Assembly: GCA_002695025.1 (NCBI GenBank)
Contig: NZNV01000001.1
Span: 124,001-188,000 of the forward strand
DNA length: 64,000 nt
Reading direction: 5' to 3'
Source: Owenweeksia sp.
Lineage (GTDB): Bacteria; Bacteroidota; Bacteroidia; Flavobacteriales; Schleiferiaceae
The translations under genes and the position numbers were made by a program. This document shows, piece by piece, positions 32,176-43,100 of this stretch (position 1 is the stretch's first letter; each line of letters begins with the position of its first letter). The notes below the pieces were generated by a model that saw only the letters and a list, made by a program, of their open reading frames with translations, searched no databases and was not told where the DNA came from.

Positions 32176-33702
32176 CTACCTGCTATAAACCAGGTCGCCA
32201 GGACTCATCCTACGTATTTTCAAAAAGAGGTAAGCAGCGACTCCTGTGATGGGGACTACAACAAACCAAATCACATGATCAATACTGAGGGATAAGCGAA
32301 ATATACTTTCATCCTGATGCATAGAATTGCCAAAACGTTCCAGTATAAGACGGTTAGTGTATATACCCAATAACTCGGCCATACTGAAACCAATAACAAA
32401 AAGAGGTATAATAATGGCCGTGGCAATGAGGGAGTATAATATCGCTATGAGCAAGTTAGACATCCCCAGGGCTTTCAGAGTGCCTAAGGCCACCGAATTA
32501 CGATCGATATGCACCACGATTAGGTTGGATATAACATAGATCATCAATACAATGGAAAGCAGGGTTAAAGCCTGAGACAGAAGGCTCATGAGCTTACTGA
32601 AAAGACCAAAATTCTTCATGCTTTCCAGTGCGCTCAATTCAGCTTCCAGTTCAAAACCATCTTGCAAAAATTCTGCACTTATTGCGTTGACAAAGGCTTG
32701 TATGGAGTCCAGTTCATTAAAATGTACTTCCAGGAAAGTGGCTGAATAGAGCCCATCAGACATGGTGCGGTGAAGACGGTGATAGTCATTAAACACATGA
32801 AAATAGGTGGCGCGTAAGCATTTTTCCAGGGATTCCAGACATTTTTTCTTACCGTTTTCCTCGGAAAAAGTCTTGTAGATAGATGAGCCGCTTTTAATAT
32901 TGTCATAACGTGTGGCCGGAGGGCCGGAAGAACCTTGCCTGCAAGGAGGGCACTTGTTTAAAACAGTTTTCAGACTATCCTGATCCACCCCCTCTGCAAA
33001 AATAATCGCGGAACTTTGAAAGCGCGGATTATCCGGGTCTAATACATCTTTTTCAAATTTGCGCAGCATGGCATAAAAAGCAAGGGGAGGGGCAAAGAGA
33101 TCGTTACCCCGGGGAAGGGTCTTTACAATTGCGGCAATCGGAAGGCTTACCGATTGCGAATCACTGTGCCAGTATTGTAAAAATCCTGGCCAGCTCGATT
33201 CATCATATCCTAGTTTTTTCAGGAAGCCTGAAGTCACCACCACAGACCAGGGCGAGGCCTGAAGATCTACTTCCTTGGTCGTAAGTAATAAATCACTTCC
33301 GTTTTCCCGCAATAGAAAGTCGTATAGATAACTGGAGGTATCAATTAAGCGAATATGCGCTCTTACTGCTTCACCACTCTGGGATTTAAAGTCATCAAAA
33401 ACCTCAGAAACCAGTCCATGAGTTTTAAAATCGAAACGGGATTTGGCCGTGCTGTCGTTCAAAAATTCTGCAACTTTGTTGTGAAATTTTGCCGAGATAT
33501 TATGGCTGGGGATATTGAGTTCCAGGAATTTTATGAATGGACTGTTCATCCGCTTGTATAAGAGCTCAGAACTTCCGGTATTGAGGCCTATGGAGCAAAA
33601 AGCTACGATAACCGTTACCAGCAGGATAATAAGTTGTGGCTTTTTGATCATAGCCATTAGCTCCGGAAAGAAAAAGGTGGATAAGAGAGACCGTATTTTC
33701 AC
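32176..33702 (-). CDS. ABC transporter permease, FtsX/MacB-like
   Basis: Start taken as the GTG at 33702 (VKIRSLLSTFFFPELMAMIKKP), 22 bp after the stop of the ATPase gene; the longer frame would overlap the ATPase by 170 bp and encodes no plausible protein. The 508-residue permease has one N-terminal membrane segment (about 25-45), a large extracytoplasmic domain (about 45-345, containing CPPC) and three C-terminal segments (about 370-395, 420-445, 470-495), the FtsX topology. MacB/Lol-type pumps use such permeases for mechanotransmission rather than simple transport. It is the last gene of the operon starting at 44287. Confidence 0.87.
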   Translation of the reverse strand: MKIRSLLSTFFFPELMAMIKKPQLIILLVTVIVAFCSIGLNTGSSELLYKRMNSPFIKFLELNIPSHNISAKFHNKVAEFLNDSTAKSRFDFKTHGLVSEVFDDFKSQSGEAVRAHIRLIDTSSYLYDFLLRENGSDLLLTTKEVDLQASPWSVVVTSGFLKKLGYDESSWPGFLQYWHSDSQSVSLPIAAIVKTLPRGNDLFAPPLAFYAMLRKFEKDVLDPDNPRFQSSAIIFAEGVDQDSLKTVLNKCPPCRQGSSGPPATRYDNIKSGSSIYKTFSEENGKKKCLESLEKCLRATYFHVFNDYHRLHRTMSDGLYSATFLEVHFNELDSIQAFVNAISAEFLQDGFELEAELSALESMKNFGLFSKLMSLLSQALTLLSIVLMIYVISNLIVVHIDRNSVALGTLKALGMSNLLIAILYSLIATAIIIPLFVIGFSMAELLGIYTNRLILERFGNSMHQDESIFRLSLSIDHVIWFVVVPITGVAAYLFLKIRRMSPGDLVYSR

Positions 33703-33724
33703 AAGGTTTGTTTTACAGATTATT

Positions 33725-34591
33725 TCAGGACAGCTCTTTGTTGGTGGCTGCATTAAACCAGCCTGATGCGGTTTTATGAAACACACTGTTTTCATCAATG
33801 AAACCGTAGCTATGCATTTTTCCGTTCCACTCCTTTTCTCTTTTTTGCAATACCACAATCCGGTCACCGTATTCCCTTGCCAGGGCAAGATCATGCGAAA
33901 CTATAATGGCCGTACCTTCTTTGGCTTTGATGTGATCTTTCAGTTGGGTCATAAGGTTTACGGCATTGGCATGATCCAGGTTACCGGTGGGTTCGTCCGC
34001 AAAGAGAATATCGTAGTCTATGATCATGGCCCGCACAAAAGCAAGCCGTTGCCTTTGTCCGCCTGAAAGACTACTGGCCGAGATCTTATTTTTAGTGATG
34101 CGGTTTACCGTGGCTTCCAGCTCCTTTTTTTCTTTACCGATGGCTTGTTTTCTAATGAAAATTTTTCGGAGCATATCCGTGGCCGATTTTTTAGCCGTGT
34201 TCAGATCATCGGCTTGCAGTACTCGACCGATGTAGGCATTCTGGTAGGCACTGAGCGTATTCAACATATTGGTGTTTTGGAAAATAAAGCTCAGGTGTTT
34301 TCTGCGAAAACCGGCCACCCCATTGCGAAAGGATTTCCATAATCGAAAGGCATCGTAAGTATGACCATCAATGAAGTAGTTAAATTCAGAATCTCCGTTG
34401 TTCTTAATAATATTATTCATCAGGCCAAGAGCTTCAAGGGCTGTACTTTTCCCCACTCCGGATTCTCCGATAAAGAAGTAAATGTTACCTTTTTCAATGT
34501 CTAAACTCAGTATCTCCAAAGCCGGTGCTTCCTCTTTGGGGTAGTGGCAATAGATGTTCCTGATTTTTACTATGAGTTCCTTAGTTTGCAT
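33725..34591 (-). CDS. ABC transporter ATP-binding protein (LolD/MacB type)
   Basis: A 288-residue ATPase with Walker A GESGVGKST (42-50), a Q-loop FIFQNTNM, signature LSGGQRQR (near 176), Walker B DILFADEPTG and H-loop VSHD. All motifs are intact. A C-terminal extension of about 45 residues (KREKEWNGKMHSYGF to the end) is longer than usual for LolD. It overlaps the upstream VWA gene by 11 bp and precedes the FtsX-like permease, so the three are co-translated. The transporter is probably powered to act on envelope or periplasmic partners encoded in the same operon. Confidence 0.95.
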   Translation of the reverse strand: MQTKELIVKIRNIYCHYPKEEAPALEILSLDIEKGNIYFFIGESGVGKSTALEALGLMNNIIKNNGDSEFNYFIDGHTYDAFRLWKSFRNGVAGFRRKHLSFIFQNTNMLNTLSAYQNAYIGRVLQADDLNTAKKSATDMLRKIFIRKQAIGKEKKELEATVNRITKNKISASSLSGGQRQRLAFVRAMIIDYDILFADEPTGNLDHANAVNLMTQLKDHIKAKEGTAIIVSHDLALAREYGDRIVVLQKREKEWNGKMHSYGFIDENSVFHKTASGWFNAATNKELS

Positions 34592-37100
34592 TACCCGGGA
34601 ATTTATCCAGTTGAACCCAGTAGTAAATAGAGTTATGCATTTTAAACTGGTCTTCCATGAGGTTATTCATGGAAAATCGTGGAATGGATTTGTTGAATTG
34701 GGAAATGAAATCATCGAGCTTGCTGTGTTTGGATTTTTCAATATTCCCTAGTTTTTCAGCGTGCAGGTCTCCGTAATGCCGGTCCAGGTCAAAAGGGAAT
34801 CCAAAAACTACGGTCCACAGCTCATCCAGGGTTTTGGTATTGACCACTTCCTCATTTTGTTCACCCAGGGCATTCATGGTCATTGTTTTCAGGTTATCGT
34901 AGAACTGCTTGCGGGCCTTCAAGTCTGTAGCATCAGGGTCAAACTTCCTGAACTGCCGCATGATATTGGAAACTTCGGTATGGGTTAAAAAAATCACGGG
35001 GGTAAAACATTCCTTTTTACCGTAAAAGCTCTTGCTGGTATAGCCGATCATGGCGTATTCCTTCACTTTATTGAAGAACTGTTCTATTTTATCACTGGAA
35101 AAGCCGTATTCCTCAAGCATGAGTTTCATGGCGTTTACTTCAGCCTGTACAAAGTGATCCGGGACTTCCACCTTTCCTTCCTTTACCACGGTTTGCCTTA
35201 CGGTAGTCTGCTGTTCCATAGCACGGAAATAATCATCCATGGCTTCCACGAGGTTAGATTCTAACTCAGTGAAGGGCATTTCACTGTTAGAGTCCGCAAA
35301 AATGTAACGCCCAAAGCCGGAGGTGACAAAATCCTGTTGAATTCCGGTTTGCTCATCCTGAAACTGAATAACCCAGGCATTTTTCCTGTCTTGCAGTTCC
35401 TTAAAGAGTGGTTTGAGCTTATCCTTTTCCTTGCGGCTGTTGGCCATAGAGCGTATATATTGATTGGCATCGCGATTAAAGTAGAGATAGGAGGGATCAT
35501 CACCGTAATACACCTGGAACGCAATTAAACTGGCATGATGTTGATTTAGGGCATTAACAACATCCTTCATTTGTAATCCCCTGGGATCTTGGCGGTAATT
35601 GGCCGCATCACCTATCAGAATTACAATGTTGCTTTCTTCTTTGCTAAAGTTGCAGTCTTCCATTCCTCTAATTAGTCCGTAGTATTGCGATTCGAACCTG
35701 GTTTTACCTTTACTGTCAAATTCACTGTTTTCCACAAACCCACTCACTTTGGCAATATCCTGGGGGCCATTGATAGCCAGAGGTTGGAAAATCTCATATT
35801 CTCCTTCATTATCCTCCTTATCCCGATAAAGAACTACGCCATAGTTTATCTTTTTATCCTTATAAAACTTATTTCTAAGCTCCATGATTTGTTCCAAGCC
35901 TTTGATAACCGATTGTTTGTAAGGTTCCATGCTGTGGGTGGCATCTACTACAAAAAGGATGTTTACGTTTTGCTTCAGTTTGCTATTTTCATCAAGTGTC
36001 TCCTCGATCTTAACGATTTCGGTTTCCCCGGTCATTACACCCTGGCTACCCATTACGGCCACTTTTACATTGGGTAACTCTCGGTTATATTGGAGTACCG
36101 GCATGCGCATTTGCAGTATGGGAGGCCGCTCTTTTTTTATCGTGTATTTGGCCACGGCTTTTTGCAATACATCGGTATGACCCCGGGTGTATTCATTCAG
36201 GTAATTTTGATTCATAAAAACCGGGATGGGTTCCTCTGATTTGTAGCCGTCAGGATTCCGTTTCTGGTCGTAGATATTGAAATCATCATGTACAATTTCA
36301 TAGCAATATCTCGTATCCCAGGGCGTTAATTTGGTGTTGGGCATCCACCCACTTACATCCTGGTTTATTTGGCGGATAGAAATGGTATTGTCCAGAATAT
36401 CGGACTTGGAAAGCAGTTGCATGCCATCTTGTTCCTTTAACACAAAGCGTATTTCCAAAGCGGTTTCAACCTCTCTTTTGTAGTGTTTATCCACTCGCGG
36501 GACAGCATAGAATTGATAGGTCTCCAGCTCTTTACCATCATTTCTGTCCAGTGCACTTTCCAAAGCTTTGAGTTGCGAATTGGTTTCTACCTTGATGAGT
36601 ACCAGGGCTTTTTTAGTGGTGGAAAAAGAATTGAGCTGTGCATGACTGTTGAGAATGAGATTCCTGGCGTGGATAAACCCCAGCTCCGTACATTCTTCCC
36701 GGTTACCAATTCTTTTCACGGAACTTACTTTCAGCCAATTGTTACTGTTTTCTACGATTCCCGTCACATAAAGCTTCTGCATGAAATCAAGCGTGGACTT
36801 GTTGATGGAGGTGGTGTCCGGCTTTGAGTAGATGGGATTATTAGCCCGGTCGCTGTAAACGATCCATTTGTTTTCGTCTTTTTTGGAATCTTTATACTGT
36901 AAAGTAAGCTCGGCCAGTTTATGAGTGCCTTCATATAAGCCTTCCATGGTTTCAGCCCTTACATACGATCGTAACTCGTCCGGGATGGCCAGGCAATCAC
37001 AGTCCCCTGCTTTTGTACTTATAGTACTAACCAAAAGTAAAAGTGTGCCGATGCAGGCAGCGGAAGAGCGTTTAATATAAGGTAAATTGATATTGGTCAT
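34581..37100 (-). CDS. Secreted SH3-like / von Willebrand A-domain protein
   Basis: An 839-residue exported protein with a signal (about 10-31), then a possible SH3b-like domain (about 60-150, LYVTGIVENSNNWLKVSS). A VWA domain (about 380-590) carries the MIDAS motif DATHS (from D386, Thr in place of the first Ser), plus GKTRFESQYYGL and NIVILIGDAAN. The last 230 residues are mostly helical. It should bind a protein ligand through a metal. It overlaps the upstream gene by 29 bp and the ATPase gene by 11 bp. VWA proteins often pair with ATPases as assembly or remodelling factors, but here the VWA is outside the cytoplasm, so contact with the ATPase must be through the FtsX-like permease. Confidence 0.87.
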   Translation of the reverse strand: MTNINLPYIKRSSAACIGTLLLLVSTISTKAGDCDCLAIPDELRSYVRAETMEGLYEGTHKLAELTLQYKDSKKDENKWIVYSDRANNPIYSKPDTTSINKSTLDFMQKLYVTGIVENSNNWLKVSSVKRIGNREECTELGFIHARNLILNSHAQLNSFSTTKKALVLIKVETNSQLKALESALDRNDGKELETYQFYAVPRVDKHYKREVETALEIRFVLKEQDGMQLLSKSDILDNTISIRQINQDVSGWMPNTKLTPWDTRYCYEIVHDDFNIYDQKRNPDGYKSEEPIPVFMNQNYLNEYTRGHTDVLQKAVAKYTIKKERPPILQMRMPVLQYNRELPNVKVAVMGSQGVMTGETEIVKIEETLDENSKLKQNVNILFVVDATHSMEPYKQSVIKGLEQIMELRNKFYKDKKINYGVVLYRDKEDNEGEYEIFQPLAINGPQDIAKVSGFVENSEFDSKGKTRFESQYYGLIRGMEDCNFSKEESNIVILIGDAANYRQDPRGLQMKDVVNALNQHHASLIAFQVYYGDDPSYLYFNRDANQYIRSMANSRKEKDKLKPLFKELQDRKNAWVIQFQDEQTGIQQDFVTSGFGRYIFADSNSEMPFTELESNLVEAMDDYFRAMEQQTTVRQTVVKEGKVEVPDHFVQAEVNAMKLMLEEYGFSSDKIEQFFNKVKEYAMIGYTSKSFYGKKECFTPVIFLTHTEVSNIMRQFRKFDPDATDLKARKQFYDNLKTMTMNALGEQNEEVVNTKTLDELWTVVFGFPFDLDRHYGDLHAEKLGNIEKSKHSKLDDFISQFNKSIPRFSMNNLMEDQFKMHNSIYYWVQLDKFPGNAN

Positions 37101-37674
37101 ACAGTTTGATTTTATCTCTTAAGGGGTGATTTAGTGACGTTTTTTTGTTAGACTCTTCCAGGGCATCGATGAACACTTTTACCGATACACCTTTTTTTAG
37201 CTTACCGCCTTCCATAAGAAGCCCGTGAGTCAGTAATATCCTTTCCAGGATGGTTTCGATATGATTTTCGTAACCGGTCACTTGTTCTGCGCCAAAAAAG
37301 AAATACAGTTCAACATCACCGTCCATCTTCAGGAACTTATCGCTTAACTTCAGTATTGTGTCCAGGTCTGCATTGGGGTTGGGGAGGCTTATGTTTTGGG
37401 CGGTACGTATCACTCTCTTGATTTCACTGGAGTATTCACCGGTTACATCTACCACGGGTGGAGTTCCACCCCTGCTCAGGAAAACCAGGAACTTCTGCTG
37501 TTTATCTGACCAATTATTATAAAGAGAATCGAGGTAGACATTAACAGAGGTACGATTTCCTTCACCGGCTATGTCCAGGTAAACTAGAGTCTCCTTCTGC
37601 CCTGATAGATTTCCGGCAATCAATTGTGTTAAGAGGATGCAGAACCCTATTTTTTTGAATAGACCAGTTTCCAT
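37072..37674 (-). CDS. Secreted protein of unknown function
   Basis: A 200-residue protein with an N-terminal signal (about 6-24, IGFCILLTQLIAGNLSGQ). The mature part has the alternating strand/helix pattern of an alpha/beta fold (KETLVYLDIAGEGNRTSVNV, KFLVFLSRGGTPPVVDVTG, DVELYFFFGAEQVTGYENHI). It may be a degenerate VWA-like or Rossmann-like domain, since an Asp-x-x-Gly sits after the first strand. No family is recognised. It overlaps both neighbours (28 bp with the lipoprotein, 29 bp with the VWA gene), so it is firmly part of the operon. Confidence 0.82.
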   Translation of the reverse strand: METGLFKKIGFCILLTQLIAGNLSGQKETLVYLDIAGEGNRTSVNVYLDSLYNNWSDKQQKFLVFLSRGGTPPVVDVTGEYSSEIKRVIRTAQNISLPNPNADLDTILKLSDKFLKMDGDVELYFFFGAEQVTGYENHIETILERILLTHGLLMEGGKLKKGVSVKVFIDALEESNKKTSLNHPLRDKIKLYDQYQFTLY

Positions 37675-38603
37675 CTTTTGCTATTTGCTTCTTCCAGTAT
37701 TTCGGGTCTTCCGATAAGCTTATACGTGGTGTTGTGGTCCAGGTGCTGATTGTAAAAGCGATTCTCCCAAACCGTTATTTCCTCTATTGGATTACCATCC
37801 ACCACGATCAGAGGGTTGGTGCCGACAAAGGAATTTCGAATAATGTCCTTGATGGCCAGCAAAGCTTCCAGGTCTTCCGGATTATCTCCAAAATCGCTAG
37901 CGTATTTGGCTAGAGCGGTTCTTAGCTCTTCTATATCATGTTCCGGCATATCACAAAAGGGTATTTTGGATTGCTTATTCATTTTAGAGCCTATGGTGTC
38001 CTGCCCTTCAATAGCTACCCACACATCCACCATTTTACCAGCCCTATCTTTGATATCCCACTGCAACTTCCTGTCTCTGTAGTCGTTTGATGCTTTGCCA
38101 TTAATGGATACCTGGTACTTTTTTTGGCCATTCCGCAAAAAGGAGGGAAGCTCAATAATCATCTGACAGCCGGAAAATCTCACCTTTATGTGGTGTGGCA
38201 TTATGGTGCAATCTTCTGACAATGAGTTTTTATGGTCTTGTAAACTAAAGAGGAAAGGTTCGGTTAGCGTATCCTTTAAAGGAGTATTCTTCCTATACGT
38301 TATTTTAAGCCGTACTTCACTGGCCGAAACGTCTTCCTCACAAAAAAAGAGCTGGCCGTTTTTGGAGTCCCACGCAAAGTTTTTTTTGCCGGAAGCATTT
38401 TTGATATCTTTTATATTGGACAGGTCGATAGCTCTTTCCTCGGCAGAGTCCAGTAATTCAAAGGCTTTTATATACAAGGCGTTATCACGTGTTTGTACTT
38501 CTACACGGGTGGCTATGTTTTTTTCACCACTTTCTCCTTTATCACAGCGGATGGCGATAAAAAGGATAAAAGTGAACAAGAGGTATGGTTTGAGTTTATT
38601 CAT
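37647..38603 (-). CDS. Lipoprotein of unknown function
   Basis: A 318-residue lipoprotein: signal MNKLKPYLLFTFILFIAIRC with Cys20 as the lipidation site, then DKGESGEK. The mature protein has beta-sandwich-like segments (VRLKITYRKNTPLKDTLTEP, HHIKVRFSGCQMIIELPSF) and a more helical C-terminal part with a segment VGTNPLIVVDGNPIEEITVW. The last resembles the plug-type VVDGxP motif seen in TonB-dependent receptors. The family is not recognised. It lies in the operon between the outer-membrane barrel and the overlapping secreted protein, consistent with a periplasmic or outer-membrane accessory role. Confidence 0.83.
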   Translation of the reverse strand: MNKLKPYLLFTFILFIAIRCDKGESGEKNIATRVEVQTRDNALYIKAFELLDSAEERAIDLSNIKDIKNASGKKNFAWDSKNGQLFFCEEDVSASEVRLKITYRKNTPLKDTLTEPFLFSLQDHKNSLSEDCTIMPHHIKVRFSGCQMIIELPSFLRNGQKKYQVSINGKASNDYRDRKLQWDIKDRAGKMVDVWVAIEGQDTIGSKMNKQSKIPFCDMPEHDIEELRTALAKYASDFGDNPEDLEALLAIKDIIRNSFVGTNPLIVVDGNPIEEITVWENRFYNQHLDHNTTYKLIGRPEILEEANSKRWKLVYSKK

Positions 38604-38618
38604 GGAAGTTGAACAGGT

Positions 38619-40190
38619 TTATAGTCCTACATAAATCTTTAGTCCTAAAGCATAAGATGCTAAAGTGAAGCGGGTATCGGTGCTGAGGCTGTAGATATCG
38701 GTAAAATCATTTCGTGTGGTGGTCAGGGCGGTGGGCGAAAACTCGGAATAGGCTTTCATGCTTTCATACCGGTAGGCAGCGGTGGCAAACAACCATTTGT
38801 TTAGTCTTAACTCAAGGGATACACCCGCCTGAAAAGAGTTAAACCCATCGATACTTAGTTCACTGTTGCGTGAAACCCGTTCATCGTTATACACATCATA
38901 GGCCTGTTCATACGCTTCACTGGTTCCGGTAATTTCGATGTTGAAATTTTCAGGCCCGTACAGGGCAGCATAGGTAGCTATGCCACTGGCCTCATAGTAA
39001 CTTTTGGTAATGGAACTCCTTTGATAAGCTATGCTTAAACCCACTTTCAAATATTTAGAAGCCTGATAATTGGTCAGCAGGCCCAATCCGTAAGAGCTCA
39101 TCGAAAAATTATGCGCTTCATGGAAATCCACCACTTTGATTTTGCGCTGATATTCATCACCGTCATTGTCGGTAGCGGTAAGGGTAGTCTTGTATTGATC
39201 AAAATGGTAGTTTCCGGTGTAATTCCTATTGGAAAGGGCCAGATAGGGGGAAATATAAAACCTGCCGAAGCGGTAAAGGTCATAGCCTAATCTCAAGCCG
39301 GTTCCACTGTAACTTAGCTCTCCGGTTATGGTATTGCCACTCTCATCGGTATTGATGGTGAAGCTCATCATGGGTGAAGTACCGTTCCCGTAACAGGGTT
39401 CAATAAAAAGGCGTTTTGATTTTATATTGATGGTGGGCTTGGCATAGTTTACAGTACCGTTTTCGGTGAGTTCGCGGGGATTGATAGCGAAGGTGGTACG
39501 GCCCAGGTAATCTTCGGAATACACGGTAACCTTGAGAATGCTATCTCTTTGTAAACCGCTTAGAACACCATATCCTCCCCTTTGTAATGTGATTTTTTTA
39601 CCGTTAATCAGCAACGCTTGCGGTGGATTTTCACTTTGCATGAGTTGCTTACGGTTAAGATGTATGACCAAATATTTTCCAGGCTCTTTTTTGTAATCCA
39701 CAGACCGGATGGTATAGCTTTCATTGCGTGGATCATGAACGATGGTATAGCGTAAATCCAGGGTGTCTTTGAATTGTATGCCTTCCGCATTGGTTACGGT
39801 TAAGGTTTTATGGGCATCGAGAAAAATTACCTGGCCTTTGGAGTCCCGTTCTCCCAGGCTTATATAATAGGGTCTGATGTTATCAACCGTAAGGGCTAGG
39901 GTTTTAGCTCCGTAACGGTTAAAAAGTTCAAGGTATTCGTCCAAACTTACCGGGGCTTTTAGCTTATTGGAGGGTAAGAATTCGTTGGCTATGGCTACAT
40001 CCCGGTCTTCAAAAAGATTCAGGAAACGGTATTTTTGGTTTTCATCGTGCAGACGATCCCTGACACTGAGTTCCTGGATCAATCTTAAGGACTCCAGCTT
40101 CATGACCTTTAGCTCATAAGAGGAATGTCCCTGACCTTGAGCCAAAAAGCTCACTATTAAACCAATGATTATGGATAGCGGTCTGACCAT
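38619..40190 (-). CDS. Outer-membrane beta-barrel protein
   Basis: A 523-residue protein with a signal peptide (1-19, LAQGQ). The N-terminal third is a periplasmic beta domain. From about residue 250 on there are repeated amphipathic strands (GTGLRLGYDLYRFGRFYISPYLAL, YLKVGLSIAYQRS, SLELRLNKWLFATAAYRYESM, SYALGLKIYVGL) typical of an outer-membrane barrel of 10-12 strands. No specific family is recognised. It starts two bases after the T9SS protein's stop and is followed 15 bp later by the lipoprotein. It could anchor the large Ig-repeat protein encoded just upstream. Confidence 0.83.
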   Translation of the reverse strand: MVRPLSIIIGLIVSFLAQGQGHSSYELKVMKLESLRLIQELSVRDRLHDENQKYRFLNLFEDRDVAIANEFLPSNKLKAPVSLDEYLELFNRYGAKTLALTVDNIRPYYISLGERDSKGQVIFLDAHKTLTVTNAEGIQFKDTLDLRYTIVHDPRNESYTIRSVDYKKEPGKYLVIHLNRKQLMQSENPPQALLINGKKITLQRGGYGVLSGLQRDSILKVTVYSEDYLGRTTFAINPRELTENGTVNYAKPTINIKSKRLFIEPCYGNGTSPMMSFTINTDESGNTITGELSYSGTGLRLGYDLYRFGRFYISPYLALSNRNYTGNYHFDQYKTTLTATDNDGDEYQRKIKVVDFHEAHNFSMSSYGLGLLTNYQASKYLKVGLSIAYQRSSITKSYYEASGIATYAALYGPENFNIEITGTSEAYEQAYDVYNDERVSRNSELSIDGFNSFQAGVSLELRLNKWLFATAAYRYESMKAYSEFSPTALTTTRNDFTDIYSLSTDTRFTLASYALGLKIYVGL

Positions 40191-40192
40191 AG

Positions 40193-43100
40193 TTATTCGA
40201 TTATGATCTTTTGCGTGTGATAATGTCCTTTGGCCTTGATCATCAATAGGTAGTAGCCCGGGATGGCTTGCTGTAAGTGAATCTTCTGTTCGTTTTTGTC
40301 AAAAGTGATCGGTATAGTAATGCCTATTGAGTTAAACAGCCGGATTGCGGAAATAGCATCCATATCTCCTTTTAAGTTGAACACATCGGTGCCCGGGTTG
40401 GGGTAAACCTCGTATAACGGAGTCTCAGGAGCAGGAGGCAATTCACGTGTATTTATCAACCTTTGGGGCAGGGAAGGCCAAAAGCTGAAGGTGTAACATT
40501 CTGTTGTATCGGTTGCTTTTATGACGTAATACACGTATCTCGAAGTATCAATAGTCGGATAAAAGTGGTATCGAATGGTGTCCCATAAGGACACGTTTTC
40601 CAGGTTTCCGTACCAACGATCCAAGCGGCCCCAGCGGTAGTAAACCGTTTTGTTGGTAATACCCGCTGTCCTGTCGATATCACATAACAGTATCGAAGTT
40701 CCTTTTTTCCGGATTTCCGTGGTGTCCGGAGCGATGGTATTGATCACCGTTACTTCGCGGCTAACATCAATATTACACTGCTCTGCATGGGTGTTGTCAG
40801 TTATACGGAGGACCAGATTGCCGGTTCCGGTCTGTGAAGCCTTTGGAATAAAGGCAAAGGTTGAGTCTCCCAGGGGCTTGATGGTAATTCCCGACAGTGG
40901 TGAGGCTGTTTCCCAATACCATACGTAAGAGTAACTCTCTTTGTCCGTTTTATTGAGTTTAAAAATCACATTTCGCTGATTGCGGCATAGTTTTACCGTG
41001 CTTCCAGCCTGATAGAGATTTGGGTCAGTTACTTGCAGTTCCACCGTTTCATCCTGGTAAGGAGCGGGTAAAACGGTAACGGCTATTCTTTTGGTTAGCA
41101 CAGTATCCCCGCAAAGGGAATCTACCACTCCGAGCCGATAATAGTTATTACCCGGTTTTTGATTTGCGGGAATATTCAACGTTAATGAGTCGGATGAGGG
41201 AATAGTTATGAAGCCACTTGGTAAAGAAGTTGAATCTACCTGCCAGAATCTTTGGTAATCCAAGTTTTGATGAGCTTCGGGGTAGCCGCCTGCGGGTAAG
41301 GTATCGGTTTCCAGGACCAGGCCCTGACCGTAACAGATGGCAATACTATCGCTATTGGGGCTGCTACGTCTGGCCTTTACAGAACCAGGGCTTAGCTCAT
41401 CATACACATAGATGTTAAATATACCGGAGCTATCCTTATTGCCGCATTTATCTTCCAAAACGGCCTGGAAGTAATACGTTGAACCACCGAGCAATTTGCC
41501 AATAGAACTACCCGGAAGAATGTTTGTAGAACCCGAAGAATTGAATAATACGGAATCTTTTATGGTTGAAAAGCTGCTGTCGGCAGAATAGAACCAAGCA
41601 ACCCGGTAGTCGTTATCAAAATTACCTCCGGCCGCTTCTATCCAAAGCTTGTCAAAGTTGGTATTATGACAAATAGAATCAGAACGTTTGCCGTTTATTC
41701 CTGATATGCCGGAATTATAAATGGTAGGCAAAGAATACGTTTCGATCTTCAGGCTGTCACTGTAAAGCGCGGTCCCACATCGCAAAGAGTTGGATCTTAA
41801 GCGATAGTAAATAGCGGTATCGGGTAAGAGGTTAGTATTAAAAACATAAGCCTGAGGTGCTGTGCCACTGCTGAGATCCATCCAGGTGTTGGTTCCGGCA
41901 AACTTTCTTTGCCAAGTATAATTAAATTGACCGTTCCCTCCACTAGCTATTGTGGTTATCGGGATTGTTTGAGGAAGACTATTGCTGCAGATCAGGCGAG
42001 AGGCAGTGTCTATTTCGGCCCGGTTCACCGGTGGGTAAAGGGTTAGCTTAATGCTATCCGTTTCCACTACCGCGCAATCGTCAATCACCTGCAATTTGTA
42101 ATAATAGGTGCCGGGTTGCAGCACTCCGTTATGATCAATAAACAAAGAGGCGTTGTGCGCACCAGTTCCCGTTAAGGGCTGAAAACTACCCGTGGCGGTT
42201 CTTCTCAACCATTGGTACTGATAGGCGGTAAAATCATAACCCGATTTACCCCCAGCGGGTAACTGGTCAAAAGTGAGGCTAAGGCTTTCGCCCGTACAAA
42301 GGGCAGTGTCTTTAGCGGAAGTAGAACCATATACTTGCAATGTGCCGCCCTGTAGTGAATCATAAACAATGGCCAGGAAAGTATCCGAGATGGCAGATTG
42401 GCTACAATCATCGGTTACCACCACCCGGTAGTAATTTTCAGGATCTTTAAGATTGCTAAGTCCGGCCAGTAGCACGGATGAATCCAATGCTCCGTGGATG
42501 GTATTAAAGGACAGGCCATCCGAAGAATACTGCCAGTTATAGTGAAAATTGCCATCACCCTCACTTGCCAAAACCGTAAGTGAATCCAGACTTTGGCCAT
42601 AGCAGATAATCAGGCTATCCTGGAAGGGTTGGCTTTTAACTCCGGTGACAGAACCTAATTGAATCTGCGGAAAAGTATATAGCGTTACCGGATCACTTAA
42701 TACGCTATCCTTGCAACGGGGACAGTAAACCTTTAGGCGGTAATGCAGCGTAGTATCAGGGCTGAATTCCGATATACTGGAATTGGACGAATTAAAGCTG
42801 AAAGTGTCTGGATTGGTTGAAGTATTTCCTGCTGCTATCCAGTTAATAAGGTCCGGGGATTTTTCCCATTGGTAAACAAATTGACCACTTCCTCCGCTGG
42901 GGAGCTGGCTTATGGTGATAGATGCAGTTGGAAAATTTCCGGGGCAAAAGATCGTATCGGTAAGGTTGATGGAAGGTCTTCGCAATGTATCATAGGCCAT
43001 CACCTTAACACTATCTGTTAAAGCAATTCCGCAACTGTCTTGTACTTCCAGCCTGTAATAATAAGTGCCCGCAGAAAGGCTGCTATCGTTGATGATTTGC

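Noticed and set aside
33703-33894. N-terminal extension of the FtsX-like permease
   Set aside because: It overlaps the ATPase gene by 170 bp and lacks protein-like composition; the GTG at 33702 gives a normal permease start.
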